Part shown: positions 1 to 33,884 of the stretch, piece after piece
How the letters are laid out: each line of letters begins with the position of its first letter
Numbering within the stretch: position 1 is the first letter of the stretch
From: Corydoras sp. C115
Lineage: Eukaryota; Chordata; Actinopteri; Siluriformes; Callichthyidae
Direction of reading: 5' to 3'
DNA length: 64,000 nucleotides
Assembly (NCBI GenBank): GCA_019802505.1
Contig: JAFMOC010000261.1
Location: 243,501 to 307,500 of the forward strand
The notes under the pieces: model-generated
The model's input: only the letters and a program-made list of their open reading frames with translations
Told to the model about the DNA's origin: nothing
The model's database searches: none
Position numbers and translations under genes: made by a program

Positions 1-63
1 AATATATTAAATACAATATTATTAATTCTGTGGGTTTCTTTTTAAATATTGGATTTTCACCAA

Positions 64-149
64 GTTCTTCTGTTTCATCCCACAGTCCAAACAACATGGT
101 TTTAAGGTGAACTGACTGCTTCAATCTAAATTGCCCCTATATATATATA

Positions 150-187
<38 letters not shown>

Positions 188-275
188 AGTAATGAATAGG
201 CACCCTGTCCCCGCACCCAAAACATTCTTCCCTGGATGGGCATAGGAAACCCTAGGAACTCTAGTATAGGATTAC
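64..275 (+). mobile_element. V-SINE-like copy, 5'-truncated
   Basis: Shows the CCCACAGTCCAAA block, the ATTGCCCC block and the 3' domain ending CCTGGATGGGCATAGGAA. A TA/TG microsatellite (138-185) has expanded inside it. The tRNA-like head is missing. Confidence 0.7.
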
Positions 276-322
276 GTGTCAAGATACTGAGATGAGATAA
301 AAATAATAAATAAATTTAAAAA

Positions 323-745
323 ACTGGTAGTTCTAGTCCTTAAATCTAATTGGCTGATCCATCATTATTGACAATAACACACTCTGATCGCTTCACATTC
401 ATATCAGTGCGTGATATACAATACATTATTTTCCTGTTTTTTTATATACTGTGTTCTGTAATTTGGCCACTAGATGGTAGTGTTGGACCGTTTGAGAAAC
501 CGTATTCCTGTTACTCAGCGATCAAATGATCAATTGAAGTTTGTTGCTTTTCATACACATGTATGAATCAAACCTTGTTTTTTTATTATTATAGTGTATT
601 TGTAACTTTAATAAAGGTAATAAGACACTCAAGGTTGTGCATTATTGTGAATAAATCATGGGAAAGATGTGTAACGTCTAACACCGCTTTCCGGGGATTT
701 ATTCACAATAATGCACGCCCTCTCGTGCCTTATTGCTTTAATAAA
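323..745 (+). mobile_element. Hairpin-ended non-autonomous repeat, copy 1
   Basis: Begins near GTAGTTCTAGTCC, contains TTACTCAGCGATCA, and ends in a long imperfect hairpin. GTGCATTATTGTGAATAAAT near 640 pairs with ATTTATTCACAATAATGCAC near 710 across a short loop. Related copies occur at 2109, 2717, 3195 and 39858. The family was not recognised; the hairpin suggests a MITE-like DNA element. Confidence 0.55.
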
Positions 746-749
746 ACCA

Positions 750-1500
750 GCCGATATACTACACAACATTTTGAAAAACAGTTTCTAAATAACAATGTGT
801 GTGTGTGCTTAACATGCTTCCTCTAGGAGATAGGAAACCAATCATGGTGGAGCCATAATAGTAGTTTACAACCAATTTATGTAACGATAATAATTGAAAA
901 TCATTGATGTGACATCCTCAGATGTGTCAGTTATGCTAATCACACACAAGCGTAATATGCTGAGTCTTTATCACTGTCAAAACCCAGCAGGATAAGGTTT
1001 ACTCTTTCACATCATAAAGCTGACTCTCAACAGCAGACAGATCAGTTAGGCTTTTTTGTGTACCTTGTTTCTTAAGATTACAGCTAGAGAGTGGAAAGCT
1101 CACAATAACATACGGCAAAATGTTAATCTAACATGAAATAATCAGCATGCTGTCGGTTGATTTAAGTAACCATATGGTGGAGATATGTACTGAGATGTAG
1201 TTTAACACAGACTGCTACATAAGAACAGAGTATGAACACATTTATTTTGTTCCCGGAAGTTACATTTCCAGTCAATAGCAGTGGATGCAGGGGGCAGTGT
1301 CTGCTGGTAAGCGCCAATAAAATAAATAAATAAAAAAAAAAACCTTCATCCATGAGCTGCCATCAACAAAGACAGTCAATTACTTAATGTGAGGACTTCA
1401 GGGTAGTGAGGGTAAAGACCTTCTTTTCTTATTTGCGTGTGGGTGTTTTTAATAAAATGCTGTCAAATTTGACAAATGTCTGCAGTACAATTAGGACTAG
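750..1500. other. Non-coding stretch downstream of spata17
   Basis: AT-rich sequence with no recognised repeat apart from short A and AATA runs near 1320-1340. It was searched on the minus strand for the usual SPATA17 C-terminal residues and none were found. Confidence 0.4.
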
Positions 1501-1505
1501 GGTGT

Positions 1506-1511
1506 TTTATT
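1506..1511 (-). promoter_or_regulatory. Candidate spata17 polyadenylation signal
   Basis: TTTATT on the plus strand is AATAAA on the minus strand, 18 nt after the putative spata17 stop. The hexamer is common by chance in AT-rich DNA, so it supports the 3' end only in combination with the in-frame stop. Confidence 0.4.
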
Positions 1512-1529
1512 CCTGCTGAATCACCAAAT

Positions 1530-25547
<24,018 letters not shown>

Positions 25548-25607
25548 TTTTACTCTAAAAAAAAGCATCAGGTCAAAATAATAAGCACAACAATGTTCAG
25601 TAGCAGG

Positions 25608-25945
25608 GCAGCATGGTGGCTTAGTGGTTAGCACGTTCGCCTCTCAGCACTAGGGATTTCCGGTTCGAATCCCCATCTGGGTGGAGTTTTCATGTTCTCC
25701 CCGTGGGTTTCCTCCGGGTTCTCCGGTTTCCTCCCACAGTCCAAAAACATGGATCAAGTCAATTGAATTCTCCAAATTGCCCCATATAGAGTGTGTATGT
25801 ATGAGTGAGTGTGTGCCCAGCGATGGATTGGCGCCCTGTCCTGGGTGTATCTGCCCAGCGCCCGAGACGTTCTCCCCTGGATGGGCATGGGGAACCCCAC
25901 CGTGACCCTAATAGAGGATAAAGCGGGAGATAATGAATGAATGTT
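25608..25945 (+). mobile_element. V-SINE-like copy near exon 2
   Basis: GGCAGCATGGTGGCTTAGTG to GGGAGATAATGAATGAATG, antisense to spata17 and about 54 bp upstream of exon 2. Confidence 0.88.
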
Positions 25946-26097
25946 CAGTAGCATTGCTGAGGCATGACAACATCTGATAGTATTATGTCGATCCATCACA
26001 ATTTTTTTTAAACATATGGTAAATTAGTGTTTCAGCCACAGTATAACATGCTTTTAAATACTATAAACCTGAACCGATATTAGATTGACTCTATATA

Positions 26098-26285
26098 AAA
26101 CACTCAAGGACAGGGGACCAACCTATCATTTACTCACACAAACACACACTATATGGGGCGATTTAGAGCATTCAATTTACCTTGAATCCAAGTTGTGGGA
26201 CTATGGGAGGAAACCAATCTAGACATAGGGAGAACATGGAAACCCAGACTGGGATTCAAACCTGGAATCCCCAGCACTGATATGC
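26098..26285 (-). mobile_element. Reverse V-SINE-like copy, partial
   Basis: ACTCAAGGACAGGGGACC to CCCCAGCACTGATATGC. First of a row of reverse copies. Confidence 0.75.
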
Positions 26286-26546
26286 TGTAGGCACTGGGCA
26301 GACGGATACACTCACGACAGGGTACCAATCTATCGCTGGGCACACTCACTCACACAGACGCACAATCAAACACACACCATATGGGGCAATTTAGCACGCT
26401 CACTTTATTTTGAATCCACGTTTTTCGACTGTGGGAGGAAACCAATGCAGGACATGGGGAGAAAACGGAAACCCAGATTGGGATTCAAACCTGGAATCCC
26501 CAGTGCTGATAGTTGAACATGCTAACCACTAGTCACCGTGTAACCC
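26286..26546 (-). mobile_element. Reverse V-SINE-like copy, partial
   Basis: GTAGGCACTGGGCAGACGG to CTAACCACTAGTCACCGTG. Confidence 0.78.
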
Positions 26547-26766
26547 CCGAACGCTATAGGCACTGGGCAAATACACCCAGGACAGGGCACCAATCTATCG
26601 CTGGGCACATGCTCACGCACACAGACTGTGGGAGGAAACCGGAGAACCCGGAGGAAACTCACGTGGACACAGGGAGAGCATGGAAACTCCACCCAGATTG
26701 GGATTCGAACTGGGAATCCCTAGCGCTGAGAGGCGAACGTGCTAACCACTAAGCCACCGTGCCGCC
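26547..26766 (-). mobile_element. Reverse V-SINE-like copy with internal deletion
   Basis: CTATAGGCACTGGGCAAATA to AAGCCACCGTGCCGCC. Jumps from the CACACAGACT block to GTGGGAGG. Confidence 0.8.
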
Positions 26767-27136
26767 CTTTGCTCCATACTGCTTATATAATTGATTCATT
26801 CATTATCTTCCACTTTATCATCTATTGGGGTCACGGTGGGGTTCCCCATACCCATCCAGGGGAGAACGTTTCGGGCGCTGGGCAGACACACCCAGGACAG
26901 GGTGCCAATCTATCGCTGGGCACACACTCACTCACACAAAAACACTCTACATGGGGCAATTTGGAGAACTCAATTGACTTGATCCATGTTTTTGGACTGT
27001 GAGAGGAAACCGGAGAACACGGAGGAAACCCACGTGGACACAGGGAGATTATGGAAACTCCACCCAGATGGGGATTCGAACCGGGAATCCCTAGCGCTGA
27101 GAGGCGATCGTGCTAACCACTAAGCCACCGTGCCGC
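26767..27136 (-). mobile_element. Reverse V-SINE-like copy plus spacer, tandem unit 1
   Basis: Spacer CTTTGCTCCATACTGC TTAT, then a complete reverse SINE from CATTATCTTCCACTTTATC to CCACCGTGCCGCC. The whole 370-bp unit recurs next to it. Confidence 0.9.
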
Positions 27137-27503
27137 CCTTTGCTCCATATTGCTTATACAATTGATTCATTCATTATCTTCCACTTTATCATCTATTGGG
27201 GTCACGGTGGGGTTCCCCATGCCCATCCAGGGGAGAACGTTTCGGGCGCTGGGCAGACACACCCAGGACAGGGTGCCAATCTATCGCTGGGCACAAACTC
27301 ACTCACACAAACACACTCTACATGGGGCAATTTGGAGAACTCAATTGACTTGATCCATGTTTTTGGACTGCGGGAGGAAACCGGAGAACCCGGAAGAAAC
27401 CCACACGGACACGGGGAGAACATGGAAACTCCACCCACATGGGGATTCGAACCGGGAATCCCTAGTGCTGAGAGGCGAACGTGCCAACCACTAAGCCACC
27501 GGT
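27137..27503 (-). mobile_element. Reverse V-SINE-like copy plus spacer, tandem unit 2
   Basis: Repeats the spacer and SINE of 26767-27136 with only scattered differences, ending AACCACTAAGCCACCGG. It stops 83 bp from the exon 1 donor. Confidence 0.9.
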
Positions 27504-27585
27504 AAGATAATATAAAATACGCCTTTAATGGTCTTTTAATGGTAAAAAAGTCTAACATTTCAGTGTTAAGACACATTTCTCTTAC

Positions 27586-27703
27586 CTGAATTTAATTCTG
27601 GAACTTTAAATGTCCCTTTGCTGATTAACAGGCGCGTTTTGCAACGCAGCCTGAGCTTCGGCTCAACACAACCGATCTGAAGTTGTTGTAGTTTTGTCGC
27701 CAT
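27586..27703 (-). other. spata17: spata17 exon 1, 5' untranslated (5' limit unknown)
   Basis: A perfect donor (CAG|GTAAGA on the minus strand) ends this exon at 27586, and exon 2 begins just before the coding start, so exon 1 is 5' leader. The transcription start is not visible. If transcription begins upstream of 27703, the leader contains a 40-codon open frame whose stop TAA lies in exon 2, two bases before the main ATG. If it begins downstream of the X-box at 27696-27709, that frame is absent. The family's N-terminus aligns with exon 2, not with this frame. Confidence 0.6.
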
Positions 27704-27709
27704 GACAAC
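27696..27709 (-). promoter_or_regulatory. X-box (RFX-factor site) of spata17
   Basis: The minus-strand sequence GTTGTCATGGCGAC fits every position of the consensus RYYNYYATRRNRAC bound by RFX factors, the main regulators of ciliary genes. It lies 110 bp upstream of the exon 1 donor, in a GC-richer island between AT-rich repeats. Its core ATG is also the start of the upstream open frame, so the transcription start most likely lies below 27696. Function is inferred from motif, position and gene type. Confidence 0.65.
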
Positions 27710-27888
27710 CACCACGCTCAGCGTCCAAAAGTTGTTGGGAGCGTTCCATTATACTCTGTGAACCGTCGAGGATTTGTAAAAACCTAGAAAGCAGAGTTCT
27801 AGCAGAGATCGCTAGGTTTTATTACTTTTTTCTTGTTTGAACGTTATTTCTTCGTTCTACAGCTTTAAACACACGCAAATGGCATACT

Positions 27889-27904
27889 ATGCAAATTGGC
27901 CAAT
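27889..27904. promoter_or_regulatory. Octamer plus palindromic CCAAT box upstream of spata17
   Basis: ATGCAAAT (POU octamer) at 27889-27896 overlaps ATTGGCCAAT at 27895-27904, which reads CCAAT on both strands (NF-Y type). It lies about 190 bp upstream of the X-box in sequence free of repeats. It could serve spata17 or an opposite-strand transcript. Short motifs also arise by chance. Confidence 0.3.
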
Positions 27905-28093
27905 AGCTACTTTCCTTTCTGAGGAATTTGAATATTGCATGCAAGAGTAATGAGTTCGTATATCGGCATCGTAAACAGAGCTATAAAGTTATTGTAACTG
28001 ATTGTTTTATAAAAGTAAAAGTGTAATTATGTAGTTAACAAATATAGCACTCATAAAAATATGCGGTGAAGTTTTCTGACGGGGAAACGGCGT

Positions 28094-28112
28094 TGGGGGG
28101 GGGGGGGGGGGT
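28094..28112 (+). repeat. Poly-G tract
   Basis: About 18-19 consecutive G, at the left edge of the SINE-derived array. Potential quadruplex former. Confidence 0.85.
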
Positions 28113-28114
28113 CA

Positions 28115-30345
28115 AACATACAAAACATACACGTACACTATATGGGGCAATTAAGAGCATTCAACTTACCTTAAATCCATGTTTTTGGACTGTGGCAGGA
28201 AATCAGACAACCTGGAGGAAACCCACACAAATACGAGAACACGGAAACTCCACCCAGATTGGGATTCAAACCTGGAATCTCCAGCACTCAGAGGCGAACA
28301 TGCTAAACACCAAGCCACCATTTATATTATTATATTATAATATAATAGTGTTATATTATTAGTTCGAATAATATAAAAGTAAATGTATTTGTTTGCTTTT
28401 CACTTAACACACTTAGTCATTTAAAAAAGTCCCTGTCAACCATCACTGTGGGTGAAAACCGGAGAACCCCGAGAACACCCGCACGGACATGGGAGGGGCA
28501 AACATACACGTGCACTATATGGGGCAATTAAGAGCATTTAATTTACCTTAAATCCATGTTTTTGGACTGTGGCAGGAAATCAGACAACCCGGAGGAAACC
28601 CACACAAATATGAGGAGAACATGGAAACGCCTCCCAAATTGGGATTCAAACCTGGAATCTCCAGCTCTGAGAGGCGAACATGCTAAACACCAAGCCACCA
28701 TTTATATTATTATATTATAATATAATAGTGTTATATTATTAGTTCAAATAATATAAAAGTAAATGTATTTGTTTGCTTTTCACTTAACACACTCAGTCAT
28801 TTAAAAAAGTCCCTGTCAACCATCACTGTGGGTGAAAACCGGAGAACCCAGAGAACACCCACAAAGACATGGGAGGGGCAAACATACCCGTGCACTATAT
28901 GGGGCAATTAAGAGCATTTAATTTACCATAAATCCATGTTTTTGGACTGTGGCAGGAAATCAGACAACCCGGAGGAAACCCACACAAATATGAGGAGAAC
29001 ATGTAAACTCCATCCAAATTGGGATTCAAACCTGGAATCTCCAGCTCTGAGAGGCGAACATGCTAAACACCAAGCCACTATTTATATTATTATATTATAA
29101 TATAATAGTGTTATATTATTAGTTCAAATAATATAATAGAAAATGTATTTGTTTACTTTTCACTTAACATACTCAGTCATTTAAAAAAAAACATTCCTGT
29201 CAACCATCGCTGTGGGTGAAAACCGGAGAACCCCGAGAACACCCGCACGGACATGGGAGGGGCAAACATACACGTGCACTATATGGAGCAATTAAGAGCA
29301 TTTAATTTACCTTAAATCCATGTTTTTGGACTGTGGCAGGAAATCAGACAATCCGGAGGAAACCCACACAAATACGAGAACACGGAAACTCCACCCAGAT
29401 TGGGATTCAAACCTGGAATCTCCAGCTCTGAAAGGCGAACATGCTAAACACCAAGCCACCATGCCGTGTTATATTATTAGTTCGAATAATATAAAAGTAA
29501 ATGTATTTGTTTGCTTTTCACTTAACACACTCAGTCATTTAAAAAAGTCCCTGTCAACCATCGCTGTGGGTGAAAACCGGAGAACCCAGAGAACACCCAC
29601 AAGGACATGGGAGGGGCAAACATACACATGCACTATATGGGGCAATTAAGAGCATTTAATTTACCTTAAATCCATGTTTTTGGACTGTGGCAGAAAATCA
29701 GACAACCTGGAGGAAACCCACACAAATACGAGAACACGGAAACTCCACCCAGATTGGGATTCAAACCTGGAATCTTCAGCACTCAGAGGCGAACATGCTA
29801 AACACCAAGCCACCATGCCATGTTATATTATTATTTCAAATAATATAAAAGTAAATGTATTTGTTTGCTTTTCACTTAACACACACAGTCATTTAAAAAT
29901 GTCCCTGTCAACCATCACTGTGGGTGAAAACCAGAGAACCCAGAGAACACCCACAAGGACATGGGAGGGGCAAACATACACGTACACTATATGGGGCAAT
30001 TAAGAGCATTTAATTAACCTTAAATCCATGTTTTTGGACTGTGGCAGGAAATCGGAAAACCTGGAGGAAACCACACAAATACGAGGAGAACATGGAAACT
30101 CCTCCCAAATTGGGATTCAAACCTGGAATCTCCAGCTCTGAGAGGCGAACATGCTAAACACCAAGCCACCATGCCGTGTTATATTATTAAAGTTCAAATA
30201 ATATAATAGAAACTTAATTTGTTTAATTTCCACTTAACCATCACTGGGGGTGAAAACCGGAGAACCCAGAGAACACCCACACGGACATGGGATGAATGTG
30301 GAATCTCCACCCAGAAACCGGGACCCCCAGTACTGAGAGGTGAAC
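28115..30345 (-). repeat. SINE-derived tandem array, six units of 354-384 bp
   Basis: CACTATATGG(A/G)GCAATTAAG starts at 28136, 28513, 28893, 29277, 29631 and 29985, giving periods of 377, 380, 384, 354 and 354. Each unit is a reverse V-SINE core (GTTTTTGGACTGTGGCAGG to GCTAAACACCAAGCCACC), a spacer, then a second SINE piece (GTGGGTGAAAACCGGAGAA). The spacer holds TATATTATTATATTATAATA or a shorter version, and TTTGTTTGCTTTTCACTTAA. A degraded seventh piece ends the array. Confidence 0.92.
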
Positions 30346-31015
30346 CTAACCACTATAATTTGTCACTACCAAGTTATGCTGCGATTACAGAGTGCGGCCT
30401 TGTTCTTTTTGTTTGCATGTTCTCCCTTCTATACTAAGAATGCAAACCTCTCACAATAATGAATTACTTGGTAAAGGTGTGCAATATGGTTGTTTTAACA
30501 TTCTGTGCTGACGGCACTGTGATTGGCTAGGTGGTTAATCTGGGCATACACTGTGCGATTTAAACCCATTTTTTAGGGCTGAATGCATTTTATGATTGGA
30601 CTGACTTTAGCTCTATTGGCTGGCATTGTACCTTAAGTGCGTTGGAGGAAGCGATGCACAATTAACCGCCTAAACGAGCTTTGACTGAGAAGCCGGATGA
30701 CCCGAAGAATTTCTGACATGTCAAAAATTTGAGTTGCATGGCGCGAGCCATTTTCCATTCGACGCTCATTAGTAATTCACTGATTATGTGTTGCCAGGGA
30801 TGAATGCACTTCATATCATGTACATATGAGGCGGCTCATCATAGAAATAAAAGTGATTTAATATGTAATGGACATTGTTTGCTGATGTGGCAGATTCGGA
30901 TTTTAAAGCAACAATGAAGTGTGTGAATTGTGGAATGATGGAACTTTTCAATATTTATATTTCAGTCTTATTTTATATTAAGTATAATATTATAATATTT
31001 ATAGTTCAATCTTGT
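30346..31015. other. Unclassified stretch, perhaps a decayed DNA transposon
   Basis: GGGCTGAATGCATTTTATGA near 30578 and CAGGGATGAATGCACTTCAT near 30796 are similar direct blocks. No coding signal. Confidence 0.25.
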
Positions 31016-31017
31016 TA

Positions 31018-31300
31018 TCGTCCTCTTAATCCTATACTAGGGATAGGGGCACAGGGTGGGGCTTCCTATCCAGGGGATAATGTTTTGGCCAGATACACCC
31101 AGGGCAGGGCACCAATCAATCACTGGGCATACACTGGCTCACACATACTGTACACACTACATAGGGGCATTTTTTTCATCTATCCATTATCATCTGCTGA
31201 ATCCTATACTAGTGTCATGGGGGGGGGGGGGAGATCCAGAGAGAACATGGAAACTCCACCCAGATCGGGATTCAAACCTGGATCCACAGGACTGATAGGC
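31018..31300 (-). mobile_element. Two reverse V-SINE-like fragments
   Basis: 31018-31170 (CTTAATCCTATACTAGGG to ACACTACATAGGGGCA) and 31176-31300 (CATCTATCCATTATCATC to GATTCAAACCTGGATCC), with a G-tract of about 13 bases at 31219-31231. Confidence 0.7.
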
Positions 31301-31422
31301 AAACATACACATAAACATGAAGCAATCAGTGTCAAGTCAGTGTCACGGGTGGAAAAACAGCTCAGCCAATCAGGTTCAAGGATCGGAACTATCCATTTAA
31401 TAACTTGTCTGAAACATTAATT

Positions 31423-31655
31423 GACTGATTATCTTCTGCTTGATCCTCTACTAGGGTTATAGGGTTTCTCCATGCCCATCCAGGGGAGAACGTTTCTGGC
31501 ACTGGGGCAGATACACAAAGGACAGGGTACCAGTCCATCACTGGATACACTCACAAACATATGGGGCAATTTAGAACATTCAATTTACCTTAATCCATGT
31601 TTTTTGGACTGTGGGAGGAATCCAGAGAACCAAGAGAAACACTAAGCCAGCCCTT
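31423..31655 (-). mobile_element. Reverse V-SINE-like copy, rearranged
   Basis: TTATCTTCTGCTTGATCC to AGAGAAACACTAAGCCAGC. The V-type core is largely lost. Confidence 0.78.
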
Positions 31656-31659
31656 GTAC

Positions 31660-32165
31660 TAAACATATCTTACAAAACTGGAAATTCCAATAAAAAGGTT
31701 ATTTACTTAAAGACCACTGTGCACAAGCATCAATTGTCATAGATTTGAAAACTCCTTAACAAGTCAGTACAAAATGGCTGGGTTCTGGTGTTTATATAGT
31801 GTTTAAACAATTAGTATAATTGGAGTATGCCAAATATAGAGGGTAAAAATAAGTTTGAGATTTGCAAAAGATTTCACTTAAATAAAAAGCAATCATTATT
31901 TAATTCATTATTTAATTTCACATAATAATAAACCCATTGTGCTAAAACATTCAAACTGGGACCTTTTTTGAAATTATAAATAGGTATCCAGAAAAACCTT
32001 CCTCTCCCAGTAAGTAATAAAAATGGTTCAGTCCTAACTGTCTCCAGACTACATTACCCATCAGCCCCCTGTGCTCAGGTGGTTTGCCTCTCAGCAGGCA
32101 GCCTGTATGCTGGAAGAAGAAACAGGTAAGTTAAACGGTTCAAAAGGTCCATTCATACAGATATT
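31660..32165. other. Intergenic AT-rich sequence
   Basis: No repeat or exon recognised. It borders the array that starts at about 32170. Confidence 0.3.
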
Positions 32166-32169
32166 TTAA

Positions 32170-32261
32170 ATATTAATAAATCATTGAAATCATCTAGACT
32201 ATCAGTTGGTCACACCAAACAGCGAAAGCTAATTGACATAAGGTGTTTGATGGTTTTTTTC

Positions 32262-32306
<45 letters not shown>

Positions 32307-33880
32307 TTTTTTACTCTGTATCTAAGGCTCTCAGCATGGAAACGACAAATGTTGTCCAATGCAAACGCAAAAGTTCTCTTGTAGATGGGGGGTGGCTGGA
32401 ACATTTCATCAATGCCATACATTGCCATAAACAGAAACAAAAAGATAAGCCAAAAGAAAATCATATAGACCATCAGCCACCCTGTATAGGGCAAGATAAT
32501 TAACATATTGTTTGATGTATATATATATATATATTTTTTTTTTTTTTAACTACACCATCTGTGTAATGACTCCCAGCATTACAGTTCCTTTCCTCTTCTG
32601 GAGCAAACTCAAAAGCTACATTATAGAGGGGTGGGGAGGCTGGAACATTTATTTATGCCCTATCCCACTTCTGTCACCAAATTGTTGTAGGATGGCAAGT
32701 GGTGGGTAAAAGTGTGAATTGCTATAAACAGAAAAATACATTTCTGTATTTCATTTCTGTCCCCCGAATACATTTTCTTCCCCTTCTGGAGATGGCAAAT
32801 GTTGTCCATTGCAAACTCAATGGCTCTGTTACAGAGGGAGAAAAAAACCCTGGAACATTTTATAAATGCCTAAATGCCCTATGCCAGTTATGTGTAGGAT
32901 GGCTAAGTGGTTGGTAGAAGCATGAATTGCCATAAACGGAAACAAAAAGATAACCCAAAAGAAAAGAAAGTCTAAGTAGTGCAAGACAATTAACATATCG
33001 TGTTTGGTTTTTTTTTTATTGCTCTATGTAAGACTCCCAGTGTTACATTTCTGGATACTGTGAATGTGGTCCAATACAAACTCAAAAGCTCTGGTTCATA
33101 AAATCAATACCTTGGAATATTTAATTAATAGCCTATCCCACTTCTGACACCAAAATATCTTAGGATGGCAAATTTGATTGGTAATATTTCGAATTGCCAT
33201 AAATAGAAAAATAAATTCATATAGACTATCAGTTGGCAACCTTGAATAGTTCAAGACAAAGTATTGTTTATTTTTATTAATTTATTTTAAATTATTTTTA
33301 AACCATCTATGTAAGACTCTCAGCATTACATTTGCTTTCCCTTCTGTAGATGGCAAATGTTGTCCAATGCAAACTCAATAGCTTCATTATAGAGGGAGGA
33401 ACAAACCTTGAAATATTTAATTAATACCCTATCCCACTTCTGACACCAAATTGTTGTAGGATGGTAATATTGTGAATTGCCATAAATGGAATAAAAAAAT
33501 ATAATCCAAAAGAAATTCATATTGGCTTTTATAAAATTATTTTATTTATGTTTAAACCATCTATGTAAGACTCTTGGCATTACATGTCCTTCCCTTTCTA
33601 GAGATTACAAATGTTGTCCAATGCAAACTCAATAGCTCTATTATGGAGGGAGAACCATTTTACTATTTATTATATTTTATTTTTTTATTATTATCCAGTT
33701 ATGTGTTGGATGGCTAAGAGTTTGGTAGAAGTTTGAATTACCATAAACGGAAACCAAAAGATAACTAGTCTACTAGACTGTCAGTTGGCCACCCTTAATA
33801 GTGCAATACAATTAACATATTGTGTTTGATGCTTAATTATTATTTTTTTAATGCTCAATGTAAGACTCAGCATTACATCA
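32170..33880. repeat. Unclassified tandem array, about six diverged units of 200-290 bp
   Basis: The motif AATGTTGTCCAATGCAAACT or close variants recurs near 32350, 32605 (partial), 32805, 33068, 33358 and 33613. Other blocks repeat in the same order: GACTCTCAGCATTACA, CCCTATCCCACTTCTGACAC, AAATTGTTGTAGGATGG, GTGAATTGCCATAAA and CAATTAACATATTGTGTTTG. Old, much diverged and unrelated to the SINEs. No protein seen. Confidence 0.85.
32262..32310. repeat. ATT trinucleotide microsatellite
   Basis: About 14 ATT units inside the first unit of the array. Confidence 0.95.
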
Positions 33881-33884
33881 CTAA

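Larger units (their letters stand above)
27604..28095. other. Repeat-free promoter island of spata17
   Basis: About 490 bp between the SINE cluster ending at 27503 and the G-tract at 28094. It includes exon 1, the X-box and the CCAAT/octamer pair. No coding sequence of a divergent partner gene was recognised on the plus strand; the only frame at 27880-27951 is 23 codons. Confidence 0.45.

Noticed and set aside
27110..27576. 124-131 codon frames on both strands
   Set aside because: Antisense and sense readings of a reverse V-SINE copy, not a gene.
27701..27703. ATG in exon 1 as the spata17 start (MATKLQQLQ)
   Set aside because: Superficially like the family start, but the frame stops before the exon 2 ATG, and exon 2 alone gives the right spacing to the conserved QY..RN motif.
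28115..30345. CRISPR-like regular repetition
   Set aside because: Units are 354-384 bp, SINE-derived and contiguous, in a vertebrate genome; no short repeat-spacer structure.
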